A stretch of 60,321 nt of DNA from positions 1-60,321 of the forward strand of contig NZ_SRYM01000022.1 in the NCBI RefSeq assembly GCF_004793765.1. Direction: 5' to 3'. The notes beneath the pieces were generated by a model. The model was not told the DNA's origin. It saw nothing but the letters and a program-made list of their open reading frames with translations, and ran no database searches. Source of the stretch: Parabacteroides distasonis (GTDB lineage Bacteria; Bacteroidota; Bacteroidia; Bacteroidales; Tannerellaceae). Shown piece after piece: positions 34,288-43,494 of the stretch (within the stretch, counting starts at the first letter, position 1; each line of letters opens with the position of its first letter). Made by a program: the position numbers and the translations under genes.

Positions 34288-36348
34288 ATGTACAGACGAC
34301 TACCTTTTATCATATTATTATCCATAGTGGCGATCTTCGCCTTGCGTGCGTCTGTGGTCGCTCCCTCTATCCTCGTACAAAATTATTCCGTAGATGATTA
34401 TAAGGCTAGTTGCCAAAATTGGGATTTAGCGGTTTCCTACCATGGCATCTTATATGTCGCTAATAATTCCGGTCTGGTCACATTCGACGGGAATACATGG
34501 AAAACGTATCCTTTACCGGATAAAAACCCTATTTATAAAGTATCTTTCCAGAACGATTCTATCTATACTCAAGGCAAATCATCATTAGGCTATTGGCTTT
34601 ACGACGAACTCGGGAATCTGGAATATCATCCGATCGATACGCTCCCGTCACACATAAGTCTCGATGATCCCGAGACGAATTACACGATCCCGAAAGAAAT
34701 CGAGGAAAAGTACCCAACTTCCTTCGCTAGTGCCGGAGGTCTCAATTTCACGGGAACATCGATGTCCGGTATTTATATCACCAGTGACGAAGGGGAAATC
34801 TTTCAACATCTCAACATCAACAATCAGTTACAAGATAATATCGTACGCTCCATCTGCATACAGGATAATAATTTAATTTGGGTCGCCTTGGATAATGGTA
34901 TCTCCCAAATAGATATCAATCCTCCCATCGCCATGTTAGGTAAAAGAAGCCAGATCGGAAAGTTGGAAGACGCTGTAAAAGAAAATAATCGCCTCTATAT
35001 CCGGACAAATATCGGTTACTTCAGTCGGAGTCTGATGTTTGGTGATAAGTTTACCCCGATATCCGATGAGATCGGACGTTCATATATCTATCCGGATACG
35101 ACCGACAACCATTTATCAATAAGCACTTTATTCAAGGATAAAGATGTATTGGGCGTATTCGCCAATGCGGAAAGTTTTTACCCGGTAACAGACGATTTGT
35201 ATTGGCTCACGACCAGCAACGAGGCAGGACTCTTCCATAGGAAAAACGGTACAGGAACTTTAAAATGCCGGATCCTATTCGATAATTACGATCTGAATCT
35301 AGTGACTAACGGCAAACGGATCATCCCCTTGAATGATTCCCTTGATTTGGTATCTGCTATGCAAGGAACCCTATTAATCAACACTCGCCAATTAATAGAG
35401 GGAAGCCTAGGAGGATTAACGATGCCACAGTTTATGCGCATCGAATATCAAGATCAAAAAGGTACACATTATTTATATCCGGACACACAAAGAATTGACC
35501 TGCCCCATAACTTCCAAGAACTCTCGCTATACATCGGAACAACAGTATTCACCCCCAATCATCAAATCAGCTATAAGCTGGAAGGGGTATCTGCCGATTG
35601 GTCTTCATGGCAGAAGGACGGCAAAATTACCTTCTTACAACTTCCGGAAGGAACTTATGAGCTAAGGATACGTAAATATGTAACCCGTGGGCCGTTTCCC
35701 GAGATCACGATGCAAATTACGGTTCGCCCTCCTTGGTATAATACCGTATGGGCCTATTTGATCTACGTCGCTTTGATATGGTTCGCCATTCAAGAAGGGC
35801 TTCGGTATCATTTAAGGAATTTACGGAAAAAAGAACAAGAAATGCTGGAGGCTGAACGACAAGCCGAACAGCAAAGGCTTCAACAAATGAAAAGCGAGAT
35901 GCTGGAAACGGAATTGCAAAACAAAAACAATGAGCTTACCCTCCAAACAACGGCCCTGGTAAAAAGAAACGAGGCAATCCAAGCTCTGCTGGAAGAACTC
36001 GATAAGCAGAAAGAGACATTGGGTGACCGATATCCCAACAAATTATACATCCGTTTACGTTCTTTAATGGAGTCGACTTTGAACGATCAAGCGGATTGGG
36101 TGCAGTTCGAAACCTATTTCAATAGCGCCCACCAAAATTTCATGGATCGTTTACGCCAGCAATACACAGATATAACGGCAGGAGATTTACGTATTTGTTG
36201 CTTACTCCGCATGAACCTTTCCACGAAGGAAATCGCATCGTTAATGAATGTATCCGTACGGGCTATCGAACTGAGAAGATACCGCTTAAGAAAGCGATTA
36301 GCCCTTGATGGGGATACGAATCTTGTTGATTTCCTAATGAACTACTAA
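34288..36348 (+). CDS. Membrane-spanning Y_Y_Y-domain transcriptional regulator with LuxR-type HTH
   Basis: 686 aa from ATG 34288 (the longer frame from 34228 adds residues encoded by the carB hairpin). A signal-anchor, a long periplasmic region with two-component-propeller repeats, a Y_Y_Y domain (QISYKLEGVSADWSSW), one transmembrane helix (WAYLIYVALIWFAIQ), a coiled coil of about 60 residues (LEAERQAEQQRLQQMKSEML), and a C-terminal helix-turn-helix (DLRICCLLRMNLSTKEIASL, VSVRAIELRRYRLRKRL). It lacks kinase and receiver domains, so it senses outside and presumably binds DNA from the membrane. The target and ligand are unknown; the neighbours do not point to a polysaccharide locus. Confidence 0.85.
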   Translation: MYRRLPFIILLSIVAIFALRASVVAPSILVQNYSVDDYKASCQNWDLAVSYHGILYVANNSGLVTFDGNTWKTYPLPDKNPIYKVSFQNDSIYTQGKSSLGYWLYDELGNLEYHPIDTLPSHISLDDPETNYTIPKEIEEKYPTSFASAGGLNFTGTSMSGIYITSDEGEIFQHLNINNQLQDNIVRSICIQDNNLIWVALDNGISQIDINPPIAMLGKRSQIGKLEDAVKENNRLYIRTNIGYFSRSLMFGDKFTPISDEIGRSYIYPDTTDNHLSISTLFKDKDVLGVFANAESFYPVTDDLYWLTTSNEAGLFHRKNGTGTLKCRILFDNYDLNLVTNGKRIIPLNDSLDLVSAMQGTLLINTRQLIEGSLGGLTMPQFMRIEYQDQKGTHYLYPDTQRIDLPHNFQELSLYIGTTVFTPNHQISYKLEGVSADWSSWQKDGKITFLQLPEGTYELRIRKYVTRGPFPEITMQITVRPPWYNTVWAYLIYVALIWFAIQEGLRYHLRNLRKKEQEMLEAERQAEQQRLQQMKSEMLETELQNKNNELTLQTTALVKRNEAIQALLEELDKQKETLGDRYPNKLYIRLRSLMESTLNDQADWVQFETYFNSAHQNFMDRLRQQYTDITAGDLRICCLLRMNLSTKEIASLMNVSVRAIELRRYRLRKRLALDGDTNLVDFLMNY

Positions 36349-36550
36349 AAATATTTTCTAAAATACGCTTAATATATAACATACTATATAACAATATATT
36401 ATATATACTAAAAAAGAGCTTGAGAAAGCTTTGTAGTAGTTTCATCCAATTAAAAAATCATTTGTGCAAGTCGTGTAGTAGTCATTTTCATGGCTACCGC
36501 TATTTATTGTGTTTCCTTTGCCACCGAATAAAATCTTAAATTCTTTCGAC

Positions 36551-37927
36551 ATGATGAAACACGAATTGGAAAAACAATTAGATGCGCTAGAAAAGAAAGG
36601 TGTCGACAGACGGCATTTCTTTAAGTTATTAGCGGCGACAGGACTGATCGCAGGAGTTAATACCAGAAAAGCAAACGCTTTTTCAAGCAGCGCAAAAGGT
36701 AAAATCGTTATTATCGGTGGAGGAGCCGCTGGTATCAGTATGGCTGCCCGATTAAAACATTGGCTTGATGAACCAGATATTACCCTAATTGACCCCAGCG
36801 ATCGTCAGTTTTATCAACCGGGATTCACTCTGATCGCCTCAGGTGTGTATCAACCGGAAGATGTTTGGAAAAAGCAAGAGGATTGTATACCCAGCGGCAT
36901 AAAATGGATTAAGGATTCGGTTACCGCAGTTGATCCTGTATGGAACCAAGTGACAACGAAAAGCAACGGGAAAGTTCCGTATGATTTCTTGGTATTAACG
37001 CCCGGATTACAATGTAACTGGGAAAAAGTAGAGGGAATTACCCAAGCTACACTTGGACAAGGTAACGCAAATTCTATATATGATTTCGAAGGAGCCCAAA
37101 AGACTTGGAAAGCTATCCAAGAATTCGCAAAAAAAGGAGGAAAAGGTGTTTATACCGATACCTACACAAAACATAAATGCGGAGGTGCTCCCAAGAAGAT
37201 CTGCTTGTTAACCGAACATTACGCAAGAAAACAAGGTACACGCGACAAGTTACAACTAAATTTCTATACAGCGTCGAAACAGTTGTATGACGTCCCGTTC
37301 TTCACGCCCCGACTGCTGGAGATCTATGAGGAGCGTAACGTGCCTATTAATTTGAATGTACGTGTGAAGGGGGTGGATACATATGCCAAGCAAGTACACT
37401 TCGAGAAGATAGAGACACGAGGCGAGGAAAAGATCGTAACCCCATTCGTGGAAGATTATGATTTCTTGCACTTCACGCCACCAATGTCTGCACCCGATTT
37501 CGTTCGCGAGGCCGGACTAGGATGGACGGAAGGTAAGTTGGCAGCCGACGCATGGGTAATGGTAGACAAGGAGACCTTGATCCACAAGAAATATCCAAAC
37601 ATCATCTCCTTGGGCGATGTAGCCGGTATTCCTACTAGCAAGACATCCGCCGCAATCCGCAAGCAAGTGCCCATAGCCGCCAAGAACCTGATCGCGCTTA
37701 TGGAAGGCAAAGAACCGACTGAGAAATATAACGGTTATGCCGCATGCCCGATCGTTACGGATTACGGCCATGTATTGCTTTGTGAGTTTGACTACGATAA
37801 AAAGCCAGATATCACATTCCCGTTCTCGCTGATCGACACGTCGAAAGAGCAATGGTTGGCCTGGCTCTTAAAGGTATACATTTTAAAACCGATGTATTTC
37901 TACGGAATGCTTAACGGTTACGCATAA
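36551..37927 (+). CDS. Sulfide:quinone-oxidoreductase-like FAD flavoprotein with Tat-like leader
   Basis: 458 aa from ATG 36551 (the next codon is also ATG; the upstream frame to 36509 is unlikely). A short helical head is followed by DRRHFFKLLAATGLIAG, a twin-arginine-like export signal, then the FAD-binding motif GGGAAGISMAARL and SQR-type segments (FYQPGFTLIASGVY, TPPMSAPDFVREAGLGW, YPNIISLGDVAGIPTSKTSAA). Cysteines in HKCGGAPKK and CPIVTDYGHVLLCEF could be the redox pair. The family oxidises sulfide to sulfane sulfur and reduces quinones at the membrane. A terminator follows at 37982. Confidence 0.8.
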   Translation: MMKHELEKQLDALEKKGVDRRHFFKLLAATGLIAGVNTRKANAFSSSAKGKIVIIGGGAAGISMAARLKHWLDEPDITLIDPSDRQFYQPGFTLIASGVYQPEDVWKKQEDCIPSGIKWIKDSVTAVDPVWNQVTTKSNGKVPYDFLVLTPGLQCNWEKVEGITQATLGQGNANSIYDFEGAQKTWKAIQEFAKKGGKGVYTDTYTKHKCGGAPKKICLLTEHYARKQGTRDKLQLNFYTASKQLYDVPFFTPRLLEIYEERNVPINLNVRVKGVDTYAKQVHFEKIETRGEEKIVTPFVEDYDFLHFTPPMSAPDFVREAGLGWTEGKLAADAWVMVDKETLIHKKYPNIISLGDVAGIPTSKTSAAIRKQVPIAAKNLIALMEGKEPTEKYNGYAACPIVTDYGHVLLCEFDYDKKPDITFPFSLIDTSKEQWLAWLLKVYILKPMYFYGMLNGYA

Positions 37928-37981
37928 CATGGATAAAGAATCTATAAAACAAAACTCCCTATAATTTCGAATGCCAAACTA

Positions 37982-38020
37982 CAAAGCCCCAGGTTTCAGT
38001 TGTACGAAACCGGGGTTTTT
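37982..38020 (+). terminator. Intrinsic terminator after the SQR-like gene
   Basis: AAGCCCCAGGTTTC pairs imperfectly with GAAACCGGGGTTTTT, with a T5 run followed by GATTTTT. Confidence 0.75.
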
Positions 38021-38091
38021 GATTTTTAGCGAGTAGCCTTTTCTACTAAATATACGATCGACTTATAATATATATGAAACCTTTAAGACAA

Positions 38092-39210
38092 TCACGGCAT
38101 TTTACGAAAATAACGGGGAGAATATCCAGATACTAGCTCCGGATGGAAAATCCAGATCAAATCTTTCAATAGAAATTCCGGATGTAAAGGGAATTCCTCG
38201 TAATAAGGAACGAGCCCTGTATTACAGGTATAAATCCGTTGTTTTTTAAAAGCATCGAAATTCTCGTAAGGAGTATATTCGGAGCGTAAGTCATTATAGG
38301 TCATCTCGGAAGACTGATTATATTTAACAAGCCAGATATCCGCATGGATCGCTTTATCAAACACGGTCTCAAACGCTAAGGGGATACTTCCAGCACCCGG
38401 TAAATCTTTAAACATATAATCGGCTCCGGCATCCTCAATAAGATGAGCCATATAACTATCTCCAGATGGTACATACCACGAAGAACCAAACTTCTTCTCC
38501 GACAAAACAGTAGGACGATCATCTATATGCGCCGTTAAGTCCTTTAGAGACAAATAGGCTTGCTCTGTTTCTCTAAATATAGAATCGGCCATTTCTTCCT
38601 TTCCGAATAGCAAGCCATAAAAGCGGATCCACTCCGTACGTCCCAAAGGGAATGCCTCCATATAGTCGGCTCCTTCGATAATGGGTATCCCAATCTTCTC
38701 AACAGGCCCATAACTACTGTTCTGGAACGGGGAAGCGATTACGAGTTCCGCACCGATCTCTATCATTTTCTCTATATTCGGAGAGGTAGCCTCGCCTAAA
38801 TCAGCGATTCTTCCGGCCTGTATGCCCGCTTGTATGGCAGGCGTATCCATATAACGAGGCTCACAAACACCTATCACCTTGTCGATCTCGTGCAATTGGC
38901 CGATAATCGCCGCATGGACAGAGGTGTACACCACGATATCTTTTACCGGCACCTTCACGATCGTCCCTTTGGGTAATCCACCGGAAACCGGCTTTGTCCG
39001 GTCTACCAATAAATAACGTTGAAGCAGACGGGTGCTATCCCACGGATCACGAACTTCCACCATCGTATAAGCATCAAAACGCCGGACTGTAAAACCTTGG
39101 GCATATCGAATACTATCAGAGGAAAGAGCTTCCCCAGAAGAAGTTTGCTTCCCGGATGGCGTACATGCCACCATCCAGAAAGCGAACCCTATGAGAATCA
39201 GTAATCGCAT
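38092..39210 (-). CDS. Cobalamin-type ABC substrate-binding lipoprotein (BtuF-like)
   Basis: 372 aa. Lipobox Cys16 (FWMVAC). A periplasmic-binding-protein fold of the BtuF/FhuD class is visible: DIVVYTSVHAAIIGQLHEIDKVIGV, DLGEATSPNIEKMIEIGAELVI, and PVEKIGIPIIEGADY. It starts on the last base of the btuG gene, at the end of a btuB-btuG operon under a cobalamin riboswitch, so B12 is the likely ligand. The ABC permease and ATPase (btuCD) are not in the window. Confidence 0.83.
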   Translation of the reverse strand: MRLLILIGFAFWMVACTPSGKQTSSGEALSSDSIRYAQGFTVRRFDAYTMVEVRDPWDSTRLLQRYLLVDRTKPVSGGLPKGTIVKVPVKDIVVYTSVHAAIIGQLHEIDKVIGVCEPRYMDTPAIQAGIQAGRIADLGEATSPNIEKMIEIGAELVIASPFQNSSYGPVEKIGIPIIEGADYMEAFPLGRTEWIRFYGLLFGKEEMADSIFRETEQAYLSLKDLTAHIDDRPTVLSEKKFGSSWYVPSGDSYMAHLIEDAGADYMFKDLPGAGSIPLAFETVFDKAIHADIWLVKYNQSSEMTYNDLRSEYTPYENFDAFKKQRIYTCNTGLVPYYEEFPLHPEFLLKDLIWIFHPELVSGYSPRYFRKMP

Positions 39211-40322
39211 TAGATATTATCTTTTTGAGCGAGGACTACTTTCATGGGATTTAAACCGGCACCTGCCTTCAAGATTAATTTCCCCGCAGTATCGAAAGCA
39301 TAGACATCTCCATTGTTGGTATAATCAGACTCTGTCACGTAGATATTGCTTCCGGCCACACAGATTTTATAGGGCTTCTCGACCGTTGTCTCTTTCTTCC
39401 ACTCTTCCGCTACGCCGGTTTGGGTGTTATACGCCGTATAAGTAATAGTCGTGTTCCAGTTTGCGTCATATTGTGAATAATAAGAGTACAGGATACCGTC
39501 CTGATAAGCGATCTCCGTGGCATTCGGGCAAGCTGCTACGGGAGACACCTCGTCGGTCTTCGAATCGATCCGCTGCATCGTGTTCAATACATCCGCATAA
39601 TTTCCCATGGATACCACATAAACATACCCTTGCTCATCCGCCAGCACGCAAGTCGGGTTCAGCGCAACCTCTAGTTTCTTGGTCTCGGTGAAAGAAGGGA
39701 TATCAATCACGGATACGGTCTTGTCGTATCCTACTTCCGTATTATAGTCCATACCTCCCGAGTTGGCGACATACAATTTGTTATTAGCGACAGCCAACTG
39801 TTCTGGGTTACGTCCGACTTTTACGATCTTTTCCACTTCCAATGAAGCGGTATCCAAACGAGCTACGTAGCCATTATAGTAGGATATATATACTTTCCCT
39901 CCATCCGATACCATCGCCCGCGGTTGGCCTTCCGTCGGGACTTGCTTGATGGATTTCGCACGCAAATCTGTAACCTCAATCGTCGATTCACCATAAACAG
40001 CGATATACATCTTATCGCCATACACAATCATATCCTGCGCCGTATCTCCCAGCCCCCTGCCATTTTGAGCCAAGAAGTAATCGGGAACTACCTCTTCCTT
40101 CTCTACATCATACATATACAAGCTGGAGTTATTGTTGCCCATTTTTCCCGAGTTCAAGAAATACAAGGCCATAAAAGAACCATCTTCCGTAGGCTGGTCG
40201 GGAGTGGGATCGGGGTTCTCGGGTACTTCCGGAATCGGATCCTCATCATCACCACAACTCGTAAACGAGAAAGACATCAACGCACATAAGGCAGAGATGT
40301 AAATAAAGTTTTTCTTTTTCAT
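39210..40322 (-). CDS. btuG: Surface cobalamin-binding propeller lipoprotein BtuG
   Basis: 370 aa. Lipobox Cys23 followed directly by GDDEDP, the acidic sequence that marks surface-exposed Bacteroidetes lipoproteins. A Pro-rich linker leads to a YncE-like seven-bladed propeller (blades such as MIVYGDKMYIAVYGESTIEV and YVARLDTASLEVEKIVKVG). Established knowledge: BtuG binds B12 very tightly at the surface and passes it to BtuB in Bacteroides. Its place between the btuB-type receptor and the btuF-type protein supports this. Confidence 0.87.
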   Translation of the reverse strand: MKKKNFIYISALCALMSFSFTSCGDDEDPIPEVPENPDPTPDQPTEDGSFMALYFLNSGKMGNNNSSLYMYDVEKEEVVPDYFLAQNGRGLGDTAQDMIVYGDKMYIAVYGESTIEVTDLRAKSIKQVPTEGQPRAMVSDGGKVYISYYNGYVARLDTASLEVEKIVKVGRNPEQLAVANNKLYVANSGGMDYNTEVGYDKTVSVIDIPSFTETKKLEVALNPTCVLADEQGYVYVVSMGNYADVLNTMQRIDSKTDEVSPVAACPNATEIAYQDGILYSYYSQYDANWNTTITYTAYNTQTGVAEEWKKETTVEKPYKICVAGSNIYVTESDYTNNGDVYAFDTAGKLILKAGAGLNPMKVVLAQKDNI

Positions 40323-40338
40323 TGTTCTACTATATTTA

Positions 40339-42342
40339 TTAATAAGACAAACATACGCTGAATCGCCAAGAGCGTCCCGGCATCGGATAATACTGGATCA
40401 CATCATAATTCACATTCGCGAGATTCAATAATTCACCTTGCAGACGTAAGCCAAAATGGCGGAAACGGAAATCCTTGTTTAAGGAAATGCTTTGTTCCAT
40501 ATAAGAATTAATCCTGTTCCGATCGATATTTTGCGGCAGGGCATAACGATCTCCTACCGCAGTTAATATATAAGAGACATTCACCCACGGATTCTCCAAG
40601 GAAACGGAAACCGTTCCGGAATGACGGGGTGTATAGGGTATCTGATCCTTATAGTTCTTTGCCCCCGGATCTGTTATATCTACCGCATGCTGATACGAAT
40701 AGGTAGAAGCCAAAAGCAATTCCATCCTCAACGGTAAAGGGAATTGTGCCGAGAGATTCAAATCCGCTCCCTTAATATCTACCTCCCCAAGGTTCATCAT
40801 TTTCCAGATATACATGGTAGGCAACGCCACGATCTTATCTTTCACAGTGTTATAATATCCATCCACGGAGATAGCTAAATGCCGCAACCAATCCCCGCAT
40901 GAAGCGCTCCATGTTACGCCTACATTATATTGGGAGGTTTCCTCCGGCTTCAAGTTGGTATTTCCCATACGTAGATAATATAAATCCGTAAAAGTCGGAA
41001 CCCGGAAGATATCTTTATAAGAAGCTCTTACCCTTAATGTACTCTCCGGAAAAGGTCTCCAAGACAAACTCACCGCGGGCGACAATCGTTTTTTATCCGT
41101 CGGTTTCTCGCCTTGCTTCACCTTATCCGTAATATAAGTTCCCAATAGACTTCCGGTAGCCGTAAACCGGCTATCCTTATATTGCACCGCTAGTACCGAT
41201 TGAGAAGCCATTCGCTTTGGATTAGGTCCGTTCACAAAATTATTGTCCAGCATAGAGCGAGTTAAATCCGTTGTCAACGTCGCCGATACATGCTTTATAG
41301 GAGTATACAGCAAACCCACAGAGCCATAATACTCATTCTGTGTATTCAAATCGACTTGTTCCCCGGCCGCATATTTATCATTTACATCTAAATAACGAGT
41401 AAAAGCATAATTATACTTAGCCATAGTCCGCAGCGTAAATTTCTCATTAAGAACATTCTTATAACCCGATTGCACGAAGAAATTATTATCCCATAACCGT
41501 TCCGAAGTGTTCTTGTTATATAAATTGATAGAACCGGGCAGTCCTCGCTCCGAATCAAAATAGTACGCCTTAAAGGAAAGTTCGCCTCCCCTTCCAAAAT
41601 CGCCGAATAGATTACCTTCCAAATGGTAAGCATGGATATCGCTATTTCTACGCTTTTCTCTCGTCTCCAATTCTCCATTAATTAATGTATAGGGATATTG
41701 CCCATCCGCACGCACGAAATCACCATATAAGGATGCGCTCCAACGCTTTCCTAATTTTTGATCATAATGCAGCACGGGATTAAAAAGCCCGAAGGAACCT
41801 CCCTTAACCTTCAGATAAGTACGAAACGATTTGTCTTTAAACGTAGGCTTTCCGGTTTGTATATTCAAAGCTCCTGCCGAGGCATACACCCTTGCCGTTT
41901 GGAAGATGTCATCCGATTGTCCGATCGATAAGGAAACCATCTCCACGTTATCCAACGAGAAACGGCTGATATCGACTTGCCCGCTTTGCGCGTCCGTAAT
42001 CGTCACCCCATCGTAACTGACGGCGGTATGCTTCGCTCCCAAGCTACGTACCGAGACCGTTTTCAATCCTCCGATCCCCCCATAATCCTGTACCGTAACT
42101 CCCGAGAAGCGTTTCACGGCCTCGGATAGGTCTTGTACTCCCAAGCGATCGATTCCCGCCCGGTCCATAATTTGCAAAGGCGTACCTTCACGGGTGACCG
42201 ACGGACGTACCTTCTCCACCACTTCCACCCCGGAAAGCTCGTGATAGGCCGTCGTATCGATCTGTTGACCGTAAGCGACACCCAAAGAGAATAACCATGC
42301 GCTAAAAACGCATAGGCATCTTATAAGATATAAATCTCGCAT
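40339..42342 (-). CDS. btuB: TonB-dependent vitamin B12 receptor BtuB
   Basis: 667 aa from ATG 42342, which gives a signal peptide ending at VAYGQQ; an in-frame GTG at 42372 adds 10 residues and is less likely. Plug domain (SEAVKRFSGVTVQDYGGIGG, SVRSLGAKHTAVSYDGV) and a 22-strand barrel ending RFSVCLSY. There is no carboxypeptidase-like or STN extension. It sits directly behind a cobalamin riboswitch and before btuG, so the substrate assignment is strong. It imports cobalamin across the outer membrane using TonB energy. Confidence 0.88.
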   Translation of the reverse strand: MRDLYLIRCLCVFSAWLFSLGVAYGQQIDTTAYHELSGVEVVEKVRPSVTREGTPLQIMDRAGIDRLGVQDLSEAVKRFSGVTVQDYGGIGGLKTVSVRSLGAKHTAVSYDGVTITDAQSGQVDISRFSLDNVEMVSLSIGQSDDIFQTARVYASAGALNIQTGKPTFKDKSFRTYLKVKGGSFGLFNPVLHYDQKLGKRWSASLYGDFVRADGQYPYTLINGELETREKRRNSDIHAYHLEGNLFGDFGRGGELSFKAYYFDSERGLPGSINLYNKNTSERLWDNNFFVQSGYKNVLNEKFTLRTMAKYNYAFTRYLDVNDKYAAGEQVDLNTQNEYYGSVGLLYTPIKHVSATLTTDLTRSMLDNNFVNGPNPKRMASQSVLAVQYKDSRFTATGSLLGTYITDKVKQGEKPTDKKRLSPAVSLSWRPFPESTLRVRASYKDIFRVPTFTDLYYLRMGNTNLKPEETSQYNVGVTWSASCGDWLRHLAISVDGYYNTVKDKIVALPTMYIWKMMNLGEVDIKGADLNLSAQFPLPLRMELLLASTYSYQHAVDITDPGAKNYKDQIPYTPRHSGTVSVSLENPWVNVSYILTAVGDRYALPQNIDRNRINSYMEQSISLNKDFRFRHFGLRLQGELLNLANVNYDVIQYYPMPGRSWRFSVCLSY

Positions 42343-42395
42343 AGCAACATTTAGATTTACCAACGTCTTCACCCGAAACGTCGCATAACAAAATC

Positions 42396-42572
42396 ATGGC
42401 AGGTTTTCTGGCTCGTCCACCCTCTGTCGGCTACCTTCCCACCTATCCGATAGGCAGTGGCAACAAGATTTGCCAGGGTCTCATGGACTTACAGCTACGG
42501 GTACAGCTCCGGACTCACACCGGATTCCCTTTTACTAACTGCCACCGGAACTGGCGACAGTTACACCATAAT
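42396..42572 (-). ncRNA. Cobalamin (adenosylcobalamin-type) riboswitch
   Basis: On the minus strand the hallmarks appear in order: AAAAGGGAATCCGGTG and AGTCCGGAGCTG, the CCCGTAGCTGTAAG segment, the B12 box GCCACTG with GGTGGGAAGG (42434-42471), and GAGCCAGAAAACCTGCC at the 3' end (42396-42415). It lies 54 bases before the btuB start. High intracellular B12 should fold it and stop expression of the btuB-btuG-btuF operon. Confidence 0.93.
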
Positions 42573-42578
42573 CGGCAG

Positions 42579-42586
42579 CGAAGATA
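42579..42586 (-). promoter_or_regulatory. -7 box of the btuB operon
   Basis: TATCTTCG on the minus strand (one mismatch to TAnnTTTG), with CTTG at the -33 position 20 bases upstream. Transcription would start just before the riboswitch. Confidence 0.65.
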
Positions 42587-42634
42587 TAAACTATGCTTTA
42601 TTTTCGCAAGTTATTCACCACTTAATAATAAAAC

Positions 42635-42808
42635 ATGATACAGAAAAGAAAGAAAAAAGACGTTTCTCCCCTGTTGCAGACCTACGCAGAGGGACGGATC
42701 CGGCAGAAACAGGCGTTAAACAAGATGGTATCCCTGCTGCGCAACCTGACGGATGACCCGCAGGTAGGCACGCAAGCGAAAGACAACCTGAGACAGGTGG
42801 AGGAATGA
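42635..42808 (+). CDS. 57-aa basic/helical small protein
   Basis: ATG 42635 to TGA 42806-42808. Starts MIQKRKKKDV, then PLLQTYAEGRIRQKQALNKM and LLRNLTDDPQVGTQAKDNLR. It has no signal peptide and is predicted mostly helical. It diverges from the btuB riboswitch promoter and is GC-rich in codon third positions, as a real gene would be. I do not recognise the family. Confidence 0.55.
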   Translation: MIQKRKKKDVSPLLQTYAEGRIRQKQALNKMVSLLRNLTDDPQVGTQAKDNLRQVEE

Positions 42809-42848
42809 CGCTCCATCCACCCCATATATATTATATGTATAACTAAAA

Positions 42849-42883
42849 GAAGGAGGTAAATCATGCCAATCAGGTACAAATAG
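42849..42883 (+). pseudogene. SD-led 6-codon ORF resembling the start of an HU-like gene
   Basis: A strong GAAGGAGGT (42849-42857) precedes ATG 42863, which reads MPIRYK and then TAG. MPI-R/K-YK is the usual N-terminus of HU-family DNA-binding proteins of Bacteroidales. The rest of the gene is missing, so this looks like a start region left behind by a deletion. Confidence 0.45.
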
Positions 42884-42906
42884 GGATTAGAAATGTAACA
42901 ATCACG

Positions 42907-43305
42907 ATGAAAGAAGATTTGGGCATATCCGCATACGGCGTTCCCATGCGGGAACAATCCTTACTACCAGTGGGGACGAAAAGATCCGTTTATTGGAAGG
43001 CCAATCTAAGTTATGAGGAGCGTCTGCAACTGCTTGCGTTTCTCACCGAGATCGCTAAGAGTGACGGGAATGTTTGCGCAGCCGAGATCAATGCCTTAAA
43101 AGAAGTAGCGATGGCGATGGGAATGTCTGATAGAGAAGTTGAATCCATGTTGAGCCTAAAAGGAAACTCCTTGGACGATGCCTACAAGGTGTTAGAGATA
43201 GAACCGACCGCCACGGACGAGGAAGTCCGCACCGCCTATCGCCGGATGGCCGAAAACATATCTCGGCTTATATTCTTTAAAAGCTTTACAAAGAGAAGCT
43301 TATAA
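42907..43305 (+). pseudogene. Truncated TerB/J-domain (DjlA-like) protein
   Basis: 132 aa. Residues 32-85 look like a TerB/DjlA-type helical domain (SYEERLQLLAFLTEIAKSDG, EINALKEVAMAMGMSDREVE). A J domain begins (DDAYKVLEIEPTATDEEVRT, AYRRMAENI) but the sequence changes to ISRLIFFKSFTKRSL and stops before the HPD motif. Without HPD it cannot stimulate DnaK. DjlA-like proteins have a membrane helix in front, which is also missing. It is either a broken gene or a shortened TerB-only derivative. Confidence 0.65.
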
Positions 43306-43352
43306 TGCATCATATTGCCAAAAAGGAAAATAAAAACAATCACATAAGACGC

Positions 43353-43370
43353 AAAGTTTTCCAAAACTTT
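43353..43370 (+). promoter_or_regulatory. Palindrome upstream of nrdD (operator candidate 1)
   Basis: AAAGTTTT-CC-AAAACTTT, a perfect 8-bp-arm dyad. Its first 14 bases recur at 43417-43430, 64 bases downstream. It is not the known NrdR box. Binding by a regulator is inferred. Confidence 0.5.
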
Positions 43371-43416
43371 TCTCAACATACTATATATCAAATAATTAAC
43401 ATACTTTAATTAGCTA

Positions 43417-43430
43417 AAAGTTTTCCAAAA
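43417..43430 (+). promoter_or_regulatory. Second copy of the nrdD upstream motif
   Basis: AAAGTTTTCCAAAA identical to 43353-43366. It lies about 25 bases before the -7 box at 43455, where a bound protein would affect RNA polymerase. Confidence 0.5.
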
Positions 43431-43454
43431 AGAAAATCATACGTAGTAATAAGA

Positions 43455-43462
43455 TACCTTTG
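43455..43462 (+). promoter_or_regulatory. -7 box of nrdD
   Basis: TACCTTTG, matching TAnnTTTG, 32 bases before the ATG at 43495. No clear -33. Confidence 0.6.
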
Positions 43463-43494
43463 CGCACATAATCAATCACAAATTAATCGACATC

